Assembly (NCBI GenBank): GCA_963843685.1
Contig: CAWJLO010000010.1
Coordinates: forward strand, 310,001-374,000
Length of the DNA stretch: 64,000 bases
Source of the DNA: DASQHL01 sp963843685
GTDB lineage: Bacteria > Chloroflexota > Dehalococcoidia > DSTF01 > JACRBR01
Direction: 5' to 3'
Position 1 is the stretch's first letter. Every line of letters starts with the position of its first letter. A program made the position numbers and the translations under genes. The notes under the pieces are model-generated. The model made no database searches. It saw only the letters and a program-made list of their open reading frames with translations, and was not told the origin of the DNA. Of this stretch, positions 15,450 through 25,903 are shown piece by piece.

Positions 15450-16736
15450 ATGACGGAGCACGGGGACGATCACAACGCGATCGACGACCTCCGGCTGCCC
15501 CCGTCCTTCGTGGCAGACCACTGTATCCGCACGCTCGCGTACCAGGGCCCGATGTCGGTCATCGACATCGCGAAGCACTGGCGCGTGCCGGATGCGGTGG
15601 CGGCGAACGCGGTCGACGCGCTGAAGGCCGAGGGCTTCGTACGGCCGGACGCGGGCCCGACGGACTTCGACCGGCTGGGGCGCGTCAGGCTTTCGGACAC
15701 AGGGCAGGCACGGGTTTCGACGGCACGAGAACGGACCTGGTACGCAGGGCCGCTGCCGGTGGCGCTGACACACCTGGGGCAGCTGGCGACGCAGGCAGCG
15801 TGCGGCTGTTCGCGCGACGAGCTGCGGGCGGGGCTTGCGGCGATCGACATCGACGAGGCGGCAGCGGACGTCATCGGACAGGCGGTGACAAGCGGCGCAA
15901 CAGTGGCGATCACCGGCGCGGCGCGGGACGAGCAGCCGGCGATCGCGGCGGCGATCGGGTCCGCGCTGAAGGGCCAGGCGGAGCTGCCGTACGCGATCTT
16001 CGCCGCAGGAGCGGTGCTGCGCGTGTTCGACCCGCAGCACCACCGGGCGATCGAGGCGCAGCATGCGGGCGACGACGTCGCGGATATCCTCCGCTCTCCG
16101 AGCGAGAAGAGGAGCCAGTGGGCGGCGGTGATGCCACCGATGGTTACGCTCGCCGGGGGCGTCCTGCCGACGGACGTGGTGCCGGCGTACGACGAAGAAG
16201 CGAAGTTCTACCTGGCTCCGCCAGCGTGCGCGGCGTGGAGCGGCGTCCTGTGCGTGACGGACGCCGCGGCGAACCCGGCGGCGCTCGCTGATCTGGCGCG
16301 GACGTGGCTACTCCCGGGGCGGCAAGGCACGGGGATCCTGCGGCTGCGTTCGGGCGAGCGGATCGAGGTGCCGTGGCGGTCGGCGACGGTGCTGCTGGAC
16401 GCAACGCCAGAAGTGCTGCCGGCGGCCGTGCGTGACGCGGTGACGTACGCGATCGACATCGCGGAGCTGGGGGGCGGAGCGCTGGCGGCGTTCCTGGAGC
16501 GGCGGCTGGGCGTCATACCGGGGCTGCCGGAGCGCGTCGGCGCGAGCCTGGCGGCGATGCTGGAGGAGGGCGGGCTGGGCACGCGCGCCGCGGCGGCGCG
16601 GGCGGCTCAGTTCCTTCGCGACCGGGCGTCATACGAGGGCGACGCGTTCACGATGTCGATGGGCGTGGTGCTGCAGGCGGCAGAGTTCGCCCGCGGCGGA
16701 GGCTCCGGCTATCGCGATGCGGAGCGGGCGGCGTAG
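15450..16736 (+). CDS. Degenerate AAA+ ATPase-like protein with N-terminal winged helix
   Basis: 428 residues. Residues about 25-75 look like a winged helix ('MSVIDIAKHWRVPDAVAANAVDALKAEGFV' in outline). The middle ('VFDPQHHRAIEAQ', then 'MVTLAGGVLPTDVVPAYDEEAKFYLAPP' in outline) matches the layout of a Chloroflexota AAA ATPase family I know with 'HH-PVE', 'GELTLEMLDL-YDP-SKFYEAPLQ' and 'GVF-IDDFGRQ' blocks. Here the Walker A position reads 'TGAARDEQP' and Walker B 'GVLCVTDAA', so nucleotide binding is probably lost. A scaffold or regulatory role is inferred. Confidence 0.65.
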   Translation: MTEHGDDHNAIDDLRLPPSFVADHCIRTLAYQGPMSVIDIAKHWRVPDAVAANAVDALKAEGFVRPDAGPTDFDRLGRVRLSDTGQARVSTARERTWYAGPLPVALTHLGQLATQAACGCSRDELRAGLAAIDIDEAAADVIGQAVTSGATVAITGAARDEQPAIAAAIGSALKGQAELPYAIFAAGAVLRVFDPQHHRAIEAQHAGDDVADILRSPSEKRSQWAAVMPPMVTLAGGVLPTDVVPAYDEEAKFYLAPPACAAWSGVLCVTDAAANPAALADLARTWLLPGRQGTGILRLRSGERIEVPWRSATVLLDATPEVLPAAVRDAVTYAIDIAELGGGALAAFLERRLGVIPGLPERVGASLAAMLEEGGLGTRAAAARAAQFLRDRASYEGDAFTMSMGVVLQAAEFARGGGSGYRDAERAA

Positions 16737-16744
16737 GGCGACGG

Positions 16745-17203
16745 TCAGCCTTCAGGCGGGTGCTCGGCAGCGGAACGGGCGGCCGCACGGAAATGATCCT
16801 GGACGATGGCGGCGGCGGCGGCGCGGGCGTAGCCGGGCGTGAGCTGTCGCAGCATCTCTTCGGTGGTACTCCAGATCCTGCGCTGTCCGAGCGGGCGGTG
16901 GTACACACCTTCGACCTCGCGGACGAGCATGCCGTCGGGGTCCAACTGGTAGCGAATCGAGCGACCCGAGGGCCGGATGCAGAACATGGCGCGGGGCTGC
17001 ACACCGCCGAGCTCGCATTCCACGGTGCAGGTAACGCCCTGCTCGGCGGCGAACTGCTGGACCTCGCGGAACGCGGGCTCGATGGCCGTCTGGATCAGGC
17101 GGCGGAACGACTGGGCCATGGGGGTCTTGACGCCCAAGCTGGTACGGCGCAGCTCGTACGATTGGCGAGCATGGAGAATACGTGCTTTCCAGTCCTCCGA
17201 CAC
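16745..17203 (-). CDS. Hypothetical protein
   Basis: 152 residues, GTG start, no recognised family. An N-terminal helical part with several Arg residues precedes a beta-rich middle ('VTCTVECELGGVQPRAMFCIRP', 'SIRYQLDPDGMLV') and an Ala-rich C-terminal helix. No signal peptide or membrane segment. It converges on the AAA-like gene with an 8-nt gap. Confidence 0.6.
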   Translation of the reverse strand: MSEDWKARILHARQSYELRRTSLGVKTPMAQSFRRLIQTAIEPAFREVQQFAAEQGVTCTVECELGGVQPRAMFCIRPSGRSIRYQLDPDGMLVREVEGVYHRPLGQRRIWSTTEEMLRQLTPGYARAAAAAIVQDHFRAAARSAAEHPPEG

Positions 17204-17255
17204 AGCCTCACACCCCTATCGTCGGCTATGTATCAAGGACGCCTGCGGCCTGCGC

Positions 17256-17717
17256 TCAGGCCAGCTTGCCGAGGTCCTCTACTCGCTGCGAGTGACCGCG
17301 GTCAGGCTCGCATCCGGTGGTCAGCAGGTTGGAGATCTCGGCCCCGTCGCCGGGATAGCAGAGCAGGCGAGCGTCCCACCGCACACCGGCCGGACCCTGG
17401 CGGTCGAGCCGCTCCATGACACGCTGCTTGGCGACATCGGCCGCAGCGACATCCTGGTGCGGCAACAGAACGCCGACACGTCCGACGCCAAGGATGCCAC
17501 CGAGGTCTGTGCTGCGAATCACCGCGGGAACGCGAGACGCGGCGTCGTCAAGCAGGCGATGGGGCGAGTCAGGATGTACGCCGGCTTCGAGGATGAGCAG
17601 CGCGAACGGCGCGCCGTAGCGGGCACTGCGGTTCACCTCGTCCAGCACGCGCAGCCAGAAGTACCACCCCCGGTGCAGGCCGGTGGCGGGGTCGAGCAGG
17701 ATCCAGCTCTCGTCCAT
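17256..17717 (-). CDS. Degenerate GGDEF-domain protein
   Basis: 153 residues covering one GGDEF-like domain. The entry 'DPATGLHRGWYFWLRVLDEVNRSARYG' and 'IRSTDLGGILGVGRVGVLLP' follow the diguanylate cyclase layout, but the signature GGDEF reads 'GVGRV', so cyclic-di-GMP synthesis is very unlikely. The C-terminal 40 residues replace the usual end of the fold. It may be a receiver-type or decayed domain. Confidence 0.65.
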   Translation of the reverse strand: MDESWILLDPATGLHRGWYFWLRVLDEVNRSARYGAPFALLILEAGVHPDSPHRLLDDAASRVPAVIRSTDLGGILGVGRVGVLLPHQDVAAADVAKQRVMERLDRQGPAGVRWDARLLCYPGDGAEISNLLTTGCEPDRGHSQRVEDLGKLA

Positions 17718-17818
17718 GAATCAATAGTCGGCGTCGGGGGGGTAAGCGTGCAGCCTCTCCGAGGAGGGAAGGAGTCACGACGTTGCCCGGGCGGGGTCGA
17801 TTGTCTAAGCTCTGGCTG

Positions 17819-18133
17819 ATGAAACTTGAGCCGCTTCAGGGCAAGCCCGTCCGGATGCCGCCGGGCCATGTCGCCGTGAAGCTGAGCGACGAGTATCTGA
17901 ACGCCTACAAGGGACTGTACGCTCACTATGGCACCGTGCTGGAAGGGCTGCCGGTGCTCCGGGAGCGGGACTTCGACGGGCGGACGGTGAAGCTGAAGGC
18001 GGGGGAGCTGGCGGCGCTGAACGCGGCGTTCGCGAGGCTGGAGGCGACCAAGCCAACGGGGGTGGAGGGGGTCTTTGAGGCGCAGGAGCGGTCGAAGAAC
18101 CGGCTGTTCAAGCGATTGCAGTATCTCTCTTGA
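17819..18133 (+). CDS. Hypothetical protein
   Basis: 104 residues, unknown family, mixed alpha/beta with a Lys/Arg-rich C-terminus ('QERSKNRLFKRLQYL'). The ATG at 17819 is favoured because TTGCCC, a 17-nt spacer and TAAGCT lie directly upstream (the last ending 7 nt before it); an in-frame start 36 nt upstream would lie inside that promoter. Confidence 0.6.
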   Translation: MKLEPLQGKPVRMPPGHVAVKLSDEYLNAYKGLYAHYGTVLEGLPVLRERDFDGRTVKLKAGELAALNAAFARLEATKPTGVEGVFEAQERSKNRLFKRLQYLS

Positions 18134-18166
18134 GGCTTAGGTTAGCCTACGGGAAGGAGCCACGAG

Positions 18167-18229
18167 ATGGGTAAGAAGGACAAGGGCGGCCGCGAGCCCA
18201 AGAAACCGAAGCAGAATAAGGGCAAGTAG
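18167..18229 (+). CDS. 20-residue lysine-rich small protein
   Basis: ATG at 18167, TAG at 18227-18229, with AAGGAG 7 nt upstream. The peptide begins 'MGKKDKGGREPKKPKQNK' and is almost entirely Lys, Gly, Pro, Arg and polar residues. Similar very short 'KKDKGG-EPKKPKQ' peptides are known from other bacteria (from memory, no search done). It lies 33 nt after the preceding gene and is probably in its transcript. The role is unknown; nucleic-acid binding is a guess from charge. Confidence 0.55.
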   Translation: MGKKDKGGREPKKPKQNKGK

Positions 18230-18351
18230 CGACCATTCGCAGGTCGTACAAGCCGTTCTGATTGCCGCTTCGCCTCGGTGCGCGGCGGTGCGGTACACTA
18301 AGTGTGCCCGAGAATCCCGAGCGCCCGGGAGCAATCCGAGGGGATACCGCC

Positions 18352-18813
18352 ATGCCCAGCACCGTGCCCGGCCAGCTACTGGCAGCGATCAAGTCGCGCA
18401 AGTTCAGTACGGCCGGGAAGCTCTTCTCGAATCCGGTGGATTTCCAGGCCTGGACGCCGACGGGGCGTTGGGTAGCGGAGGATCCGACCACGGTGGCCCG
18501 GGTGATTGAGGTCTGGTACAGCCCCGGGTCCGGCTCGCAGGTGATCTACAGCAGCGAGACGTCCGGGGCGCGCGGCGCGGCGACGCTGGAGCTGGAGGTT
18601 GCGTGGAAGACGCAGCCGGACGACCAGCAGCGCACGCTGCGGCAGGTCTATCTCCTGACCATCAAGGGGGACCGGATTGTAACCGCGCGGGTGTACTGCG
18701 CCGGACTGCACACCGAGTTCCCGGACGTGGACCTGGAGAAGCAACGGCGCTCGAAGGGGATCATCGCGGCGAAGCCGGCGGCCGCGAAGGCAGTCACCGC
18801 CAAAGCCAGCTGA
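18352..18813 (+). CDS. NTF2-like hypothetical protein, paralogue of 51953-52462
   Basis: 153 residues. 'TVPGQLLAAIKSRKFSTAGKLF' followed by 'VDFQAWTPTGRWVAEDPTTVARVIEVWY' suggests an NTF2/SnoaL-like alpha+beta cone, and 'VYLLTIKGDRIVTARVYCAG' is the final strand pair of such folds. The C-terminal 25 residues are Ala/Lys-rich and disordered. The protein encoded at 51953-52462 shares nearly all these blocks. The ATG at 18352 matches the paralogue's start. Enzymatic function is not evident. Confidence 0.72.
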   Translation: MPSTVPGQLLAAIKSRKFSTAGKLFSNPVDFQAWTPTGRWVAEDPTTVARVIEVWYSPGSGSQVIYSSETSGARGAATLELEVAWKTQPDDQQRTLRQVYLLTIKGDRIVTARVYCAGLHTEFPDVDLEKQRRSKGIIAAKPAAAKAVTAKAS

Positions 18814-18825
18814 GCGCGGGCTGAT

Positions 18826-21800
18826 CTAGCTACGAACCGTGGCCTCGCGGTAGAGCTCGGCAAGGCGCTCGGACGGCTCCTCATCCAACTCGTCACGCAG
18901 CAACTGGCGGAAGCGGCGGTAGTGGCGGGCCGCGGCCGGACCGTCGTTGAGAGAGAGCTGGCAACGCATGATGCCGTGGGCGGCGGCCTCGCTGTACGGG
19001 TCGACACCCTCCAGTGCCTTGAACAGCACCAGGGCCTCTTCAAAGGCACCGGCGCGGAGCTTGCGCGCGGCGAGCTCGTTGACGGCCTCGATGTAGCGCT
19101 CCTCCAGCTCGCGTCGAATGGGGTCGACCCACTCGCTGTAGACAGTCGAGAGGTACGGGCCCTTGTAGAGGGCTACGGCGTCCTCCAGCTTCGCGGCGCG
19201 GGCGGCGTCGTCACGGGCGACCTCGGCTTCGAGCATGGCGGCGTTGAAGGCGTCGACGTCTGATGTGAAATCGCCCTTCGGGTTGAGCAGGTAGTTGCCG
19301 TCGGCGTCGCGGACGACGCACTCGTGGAAGAGGGCGCGGCGCAGGCGGTAGAGGCTGGAGTGGAAGTTGCTGTTGCACTTCGACTCGGGCAGATCCGGCC
19401 AGAGTGCGCCAAAGATCGCCTCCTTCGTGACGGCCTCACGGCGCGAGAGCAGGAAGAAGAACATCTCCTTGCTCTTTTCGCTTCGCCACTCAAGGTCGGA
19501 GACCTGGCGCTCGCCGACGAGGACGCTGCCTCGCCCGAATCCAAATGCCTTGACGGGCGCGAGCATGTTGGGCGCGGCCGCGGCCCGCTCGACCGACGTG
19601 GCGGCCGGGTCGCGCGGCTCATCGGCGAGTTCGCGGATCAGCGGCTCGGCGATGTGCCTGGCGAGCGCGTAATCGAACATCTCGCTCGCGGACAGCGCGT
19701 AGGGGCGGAGGAAGCGGCGGTAGCCGAGCTGATCGCAGAGCGCGGCGGCTCGCTCGAGCTCCGTCATGGCCTTGCGCGGCTGATTGCCCTCGAAGAGGGC
19801 ACGCGCGCGCAGGAAGGCAGTCACCGCCATCTGGTGCCGATCGTCGACGGGCTCCAGCACGCGCCAAGCGGCATCGATCAACTTCAAGGCGGCGGAGGTG
19901 TCGCCGCGGGTGAGGGCGATCTGTGCCTCGACGAGGGCGTGCTGGGCGCCGCGCGCCGGGCCGTCAGAGGGTTTCGGCTCGACGCTCCTGACGAGTTGCA
20001 GGGCCTCTTCACCCTGGCCGAGGGCGAGGCGGGTGAGAGCGAGGCCCTCAGTAACTTCGGCGATCAACGCTCCCGATTGCAGACCCAGGGCGAGCGGCTC
20101 GACCTCCTGGTAGGTCGCGAGGCTCTCATCCAGGCGGCCGACGCAGCGGTACGTCTCAGCGACGCCGGCCATCATGAAGGCTTCGCTCCAGACATCGCCA
20201 GTGCCGCGCACAAGGCGGATGCCACGGTCGTACACCTGGAGCGCCTGCTCGAACTCGCCGAGCTCGTAGTAGACCATGCCGGTGTTGTTGAGGGTGATGC
20301 CGAGATCAAAGGTGTTGCCGGCGCGTTCGAACGCCGACTGCGCGCGCTGGAGTGCGCCGATCGCCTGCAGAGGCTCGCCGCGGCGGCTGTAGCACTGGGC
20401 GAGCGACGTGCAGGTGACGCCGATGCCCTGGAGATCGCCGACCTGTTCCAGCAACCGTCGCGCCTCCTCCAGCTCGTCGATGGCCGCGTCCAGATCACCG
20501 GAGAGGGTGTGCGTGGTGCCGATGTTGCGAAGGACGTCGCCGACAAGCTGGAGATCCTGCCCGGCGCCGGCGTCGAGCAGGGCGCGCGCCTCGTTGAAGG
20601 TGTCCAGGGCCTCGTCGTTGTAGCCCTTCATGCGCTGGACCTCGCCGCGGACGAAGAGGGCCTTGACGATGCCGGGGATATCGTCCTGCTGGCGGAGCAT
20701 ATGGAGGGCGTCTTCGATGAGACGCAACGACTCGTCGAGCTCCTTGAGCTTGTATGCGGCGCGGGCGCGCCAGACGGTGAGTGCCGGACGCTGGCCGCGG
20801 ACGCCGAGCGGGAGACGGTCGATCCACTCGGCGAGGCCGCGTGACTGGCCCTGCTGCACGAGGCGGGGGGCGACTTCGGCGAGCGTATCGGCGGCGGCGT
20901 CCCACTCCTCCAGATCGAACAGGAGCTCGACGGCTTCGTTGAGCATGCCGAAGCGGGCGAGGGTGTCGGCGGCGTCACGGCCGGCGGCGAGGAAGCCCTC
21001 CGGGTCCTCGGTGCGATACTGCTGCATCAAGAGGGAGCGCATGAGCTGGTGGCAGCGATACGACGGCGGATCGTCGGAGTGCTGGGTGAGAAAGAGCACG
21101 CTCTTCGCGGCGTCGCGCAGCATCTTCTCGCCGTCGCGACGGCGGGTGACGTCGTTGCAGAGGGCGGGGGTCCAGACGGGCAAGAGGCAGACTGCGCGCA
21201 TGAACTGGCGCAGATCCTCGGGGACGGCCGCCAGCGCTTCACCGTGCACGTAGTCGGCGAGCGACAGACCGGCGGCGGGGCCGGGCGCTCGGCCGCCACT
21301 GGCGTCTTCAGGTGATCCGGATCCGGCGCCGATGATGAGCGCCGCAGCCCACCCCTCGGTGCGCTCGTACAGGCTCTCGGCTTCGTCTTCGGAGACCGAG
21401 CGGCCGAGGGTGGCGAGGAGCTCGCGCACCTCGCGGGGGGTGAAGGCGAGGTCGCCTGCGCCGACGGCGGCCACCTCGCGGCGGGCCATGAGGCGCGCGA
21501 GCGAGGGGATCGGCGGGTGCGTGCGCGAGGTCATGACGACGTGCAGGTTCTCGGGCGCCCGCTCGAGGAGGTAGCCGAGCATCTCCATCACGTCGGGCGA
21601 GGAATCGACATTCTGGACGTCATCCAGAACGAGAACGACGTACTCATCCCTCTCGGCGATGACGTTCGAGAGGACGGTGCTGACTGTGCGTGGTTGCCAG
21701 AATCGCTCATCGCCGAGAGGGACGTCGGCGTCAAAGCGGAGGCGCATAGCGGCGGCGACAGCACGGGTGAACGTGGGGAGCTCGGCGTCCCAGGGGTCGA

Positions 21801-22026
21801 GGGAGAGCCAGACGGCGGCGAAGTCAGAGGTCTGGAGCCAATCGACGACGAGGGTGGTCTTGCCGTAGCCGGCAGGGGCGGCGATGACGATGCCCTTGCC
21901 GCCGATGGCGCGGTCGATGAGCGCGTTCAGCCGCGGACGGCGCACGATATCGGGCCGCCGCCGGGGGACGGCGAACTTCGACGTCGCAACGCCCCCCTGT
22001 GTCCCCGGGCGTGCCGCTCTCTCCAT
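18826..22026 (-). CDS. Large STAND-type transcriptional regulator with C-terminal winged helix and BTAD domain
   Basis: 1066 residues. Walker A 'APAGYGKT' (50-57) and Walker B 'VLVLDDVQ' (131-138) open a MalT-like STAND NTPase; a long array of TPR-type helices covers about 330-790; a SARP-like winged helix (about 820-915, 'EWRSEKSKEMFFFLL', 'ALWPDLPESKCNSNFHSSLYRLRRAL' in outline) and a BTAD bundle close the protein. Typical SARPs have the DNA-binding part first, so this is the reverse order. Such proteins act as ligand-gated, multimerising activators. TATAAT lies 7 nt before the ATG at 22026; upstream in-frame starts are rejected. Confidence 0.85.
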   Translation of the reverse strand: MERAARPGTQGGVATSKFAVPRRRPDIVRRPRLNALIDRAIGGKGIVIAAPAGYGKTTLVVDWLQTSDFAAVWLSLDPWDAELPTFTRAVAAAMRLRFDADVPLGDERFWQPRTVSTVLSNVIAERDEYVVLVLDDVQNVDSSPDVMEMLGYLLERAPENLHVVMTSRTHPPIPSLARLMARREVAAVGAGDLAFTPREVRELLATLGRSVSEDEAESLYERTEGWAAALIIGAGSGSPEDASGGRAPGPAAGLSLADYVHGEALAAVPEDLRQFMRAVCLLPVWTPALCNDVTRRRDGEKMLRDAAKSVLFLTQHSDDPPSYRCHQLMRSLLMQQYRTEDPEGFLAAGRDAADTLARFGMLNEAVELLFDLEEWDAAADTLAEVAPRLVQQGQSRGLAEWIDRLPLGVRGQRPALTVWRARAAYKLKELDESLRLIEDALHMLRQQDDIPGIVKALFVRGEVQRMKGYNDEALDTFNEARALLDAGAGQDLQLVGDVLRNIGTTHTLSGDLDAAIDELEEARRLLEQVGDLQGIGVTCTSLAQCYSRRGEPLQAIGALQRAQSAFERAGNTFDLGITLNNTGMVYYELGEFEQALQVYDRGIRLVRGTGDVWSEAFMMAGVAETYRCVGRLDESLATYQEVEPLALGLQSGALIAEVTEGLALTRLALGQGEEALQLVRSVEPKPSDGPARGAQHALVEAQIALTRGDTSAALKLIDAAWRVLEPVDDRHQMAVTAFLRARALFEGNQPRKAMTELERAAALCDQLGYRRFLRPYALSASEMFDYALARHIAEPLIRELADEPRDPAATSVERAAAAPNMLAPVKAFGFGRGSVLVGERQVSDLEWRSEKSKEMFFFLLSRREAVTKEAIFGALWPDLPESKCNSNFHSSLYRLRRALFHECVVRDADGNYLLNPKGDFTSDVDAFNAAMLEAEVARDDAARAAKLEDAVALYKGPYLSTVYSEWVDPIRRELEERYIEAVNELAARKLRAGAFEEALVLFKALEGVDPYSEAAAHGIMRCQLSLNDGPAAARHYRRFRQLLRDELDEEPSERLAELYREATVRS

Positions 22027-22033
22027 CGCTGGG

Positions 22034-22039
22034 ATTATA
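22034..22039 (-). promoter_or_regulatory. -10 element abutting the STAND regulator start
   Basis: A consensus TATAAT on the minus strand, then 7 nt, then the ATG at 22026. No ribosome site. A GCAACA at 22062-22057 is 17 nt upstream but a poor -35. Predicts a leaderless message. Confidence 0.6.
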
Positions 22040-22201
22040 CGGCGGTGGAGCGGCGCTGTTGCCGCGCATACTGATCGATGCGCCGCGCCACGCACGGATC
22101 GCGAGTGCGAATGCGTCCGAGGCGCAGCTCCAGATCACGATGTGACGCACGCACAGGAGGCACGTGCGGACGATGCCCGGCCGATTGGGGCAGAAGACGA
22201 A

Positions 22202-22224
22202 GAAGCCCGCTTGCAGCGGGCTTC
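22202..22224 (-). terminator. Terminator downstream of clpX
   Basis: A 10-bp stem GAAGCCCGCT (22202-22211) / AGCGGGCTTC (22215-22224) with a three-base loop lies 27 nt beyond the clpX stop. On the minus strand it is followed by TTCGTCTTC, a weak T tract. Confidence 0.6.
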
Positions 22225-22250
22225 CTCGTCATTTGTCTTTGGCGCGACCG

Positions 22251-23567
<1,317 letters not shown>

Positions 23568-23626
23568 GTTCCGCCCCTCTAGCGATCGCTGCTCCGTGCC
23601 CGACGGGAGTGCGATGTCCGTTGCCG

Positions 23627-23655
23627 ATTCTACGCCAGTCGCAGGATTTTGTCAG
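23627..23655 (-). promoter_or_regulatory. clpX promoter
   Basis: On the minus strand CTGACA (23655-23650), a 17-nt spacer and TAGAAT (23632-23627), about 60 nt upstream of the clpX ATG. The rest of the 205-nt clpP-clpX gap shows no further clear signal. Confidence 0.6.
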
Positions 23656-23772
23656 CTTGACAGCAGATCCGGCAACCAATTGGCGCAGGTTCTGTACCGT
23701 TTTCGGGTATCCTCGGCACCCTCTGAAGTGCTAAACGGGGCACCGTCCCCGATATAACGAACCTTAGGGGTG

Positions 23773-24381
23773 CTAGCCCTCCCGTCGACTGAGGATCTCG
23801 TCCACCATGCCGTACGCCTTGGCCTGATCGGGATTCATGTAGAAGTCGCGGTCGAAGTCGCGCCGGATGCGCTCGTCGTCCTGGCCGGTGTGCTTGACCA
23901 AGATACCGCGGATTATGTCGTTCTCGCGGAGGATCTCGCGCGCCTGGATCTCGATATCGGCGGCCTGACCGCGTGCACCGCCGAGCGCCTGGTGCATGTG
24001 GATCGTGGCGTTGGGCATGCAGTAGCGCTTGCCGGACGTGCCGGAGCAGAGCAGCACGGTGCCCATGCTGGCCGTCATGCCAACGGCGTAGGTGGCGATG
24101 TCGGGCCGCACGAGCTGCATGGTGTCGTAGATGGCGAGGCCGGCGGTGATCTGGCCGCCGGGCGAGTGGATGTAGAGATTGATGTCCTTTTCGGGATCCT
24201 CGCGCTCCAGGTAGAGGAGCTGGGCGATGATCAGGTTGGCGATCTGGTCATCGATGCCGGTGCCGAGGAAGATGATGCGCTCGCGCAGAAGGAGCGAGTA
24301 GATGTCGAAGGCGCGCTCACCGCGGGCGCTTGTCTCGATGACCGACGGGATGATCATGTTCTGGATCCTCTCGAACTCCAT
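23773..24381 (-). CDS. clpP: ClpP, proteolytic subunit of Clp protease
   Basis: 202 residues, normal length. Forms the tetradecameric serine protease chamber partnered by ClpX. The catalytic triad is Ser105 ('GMTASMGT'), His130 ('IHMHQA') and Asp179 ('DRDFYM'), all in place; the serine motif is GMTASM rather than the commoner GQAASM. 'IPSVIET' is the usual N-terminus, so the first eight residues are an extension. The ATG follows the tig stop by one nucleotide (TGA-C-ATG), indicating coupling. Confidence 0.95.
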   Translation of the reverse strand: MEFERIQNMIIPSVIETSARGERAFDIYSLLLRERIIFLGTGIDDQIANLIIAQLLYLEREDPEKDINLYIHSPGGQITAGLAIYDTMQLVRPDIATYAVGMTASMGTVLLCSGTSGKRYCMPNATIHMHQALGGARGQAADIEIQAREILRENDIIRGILVKHTGQDDERIRRDFDRDFYMNPDQAKAYGMVDEILSRREG

Positions 24382-24382
24382 G

Positions 24383-25785
24383 TCACTCTTCCTCTGAAGC
24401 CGTTTCGGCGGTTGCGGATGCGGGCTCTTTGGCGGCGTCCTTTGCCTTCTTTCGGGCCTTCGGGGCTTTCGACTGAGGGGCGGCCCCGTCCTCTTTCGCT
24501 ATCTCGACGAGGCGCGCGAGCGTCTTGCGCGTCAGCAGGTTGCGGCGGATGGTGCCGCGGCCGTCGTCGCTCTCGAAGAGCTGGCGCAGCTGTGCTGCCT
24601 GCGGCCCGGCGGACGACGTCAGACGCTCGATCTCGGCGGTCACTTCGTCACCGGACACCTCGATATTCTCGGCTTCGGCGACCTCTCCCAACAGGAGCGA
24701 GCGCTTGAGGCGGAGATCGGCGCGGGGACGGAGCTCGGCGCGAACCTCCTCCTCCGTCTTACCGATGCCGGCGAGGTAGCGCTCAAGGTCGGCGCCGCGC
24801 TCGATGTGACCGGCCTGGTCGTGAAGGAGGCGGTCGACCTCCGACTCGAGCATGACGGGGGGAACTCGATCGTCGCCTTCTCGACGAGCTGGTCGAGGAT
24901 CTCGTCGTGGTAGCGATTGTTGAGCTGCTCCTCCTCGGCCTGGCGGATGTCCTCGCGGATGCGGTCGCGGAAGGCGGCGACGCTCTCGAAGCCCTCACCG
25001 ACCTGCTTCGCGAACTCGTCGTCGAGCTCCGGCAGCACCTCTTCCTTTGTTTCACCGATGGTGACTGTGAAGTGGGCCTGCTTGCCGGCGAAGTTTTCAT
25101 CAGTGACGGTCTCGGGCACCGGCAGGTCGAACTCGAGAGAATCGCCCTTCTTGTGGCCGAGCAGCTCTTCCTCGAATCCGGCGAAGAGCACGTCGCGGTC
25201 CTCATCCAGGCGGATCTCGGCCTCCTGCTGCTGGACGAGCGGGGTGTCCTCGACGTCGGCCTTGAGATCGATGCGGGCGACGTCGCCCCAGCGAAGCTCG
25301 CGCTCGATGGGCTCGAGCGTGGCGGCGCGGCGGCGGAGGATGGTGAGGGTCTCGTCGACGCGCGACTCGTCGACCGTGATCTCTTCCGGCTGGACGCGGA
25401 CCGACTTGTAGTCGCCGAGCTCGATGGTGGGGCGGACGGGGATCGTCGCCTTCACGACGAGCGGCTCCGTGGTCTCGACGACGAGGCGCGGGCGGGCGAT
25501 GGGCACGATGCTCTCGTCGGCCTCCACGGCCTCGCGGTAGATGTCGGGCACCAGATCGTCGAGGGCTTCATCGAGGATGCGTTCCTCGCCGAAGTAGCGG
25601 CGGACGAGGTCGGCGGGGGCTTTGCCGGGGCGGAAGCCGGGGACCTTCGCGCGGGGGGCGAGCTTGCGCAGGGCCTTCTTGCGGGCGTCATCGAGGCGCT
25701 CGGGGTCGACCTCGATGGTCATGAGGATCTGCGATTCGGGGATCTTTTCGGTGGATACTTTCAAGCGGGCCGCCAACCTCTGCAT
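24383..25785 (-). CDS. tig: Trigger factor, with an apparent 1-nt frameshift
   Basis: Ribosome-associated chaperone and prolyl isomerase. The N-terminal ribosome-binding domain has 'GFRPGKAP', a close match to the GFRxGKxP signature, the FKBP-like domain and most of the C-terminal arms are read from 25785 to about 24860; the last 155 residues ('MLESEVDRLLHDQ' onward) are read one frame over. The switch falls on a six-G run (24857-24862); one extra G would restore 'EFPP-V-MLESE'. A sequencing error is likely. Start is ATG 25785 or TTG 25764 ('-KVSTEK'). The tail is Ala/Lys/Glu-rich. Coupled to clpP. Confidence 0.88.
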
Positions 25786-25903
25786 CGGGCCGCGGCCCGT
25801 CCGAACAAGATCGACGGCCGCCGCGGCGACCGTCCGGGTGATTGGATTGCGAAGCTCCCTCGTGCCTGTGTGAAGTATAGCAAGCTGCGTCAGGTGGGTC
25901 TGT

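Noticed and set aside
23568..23772. Riboswitch or small RNA in the clpP-clpX gap
   Set aside because: A promoter for clpX is visible, but no conserved aptamer-like structure or terminator-antiterminator pair could be recognised.
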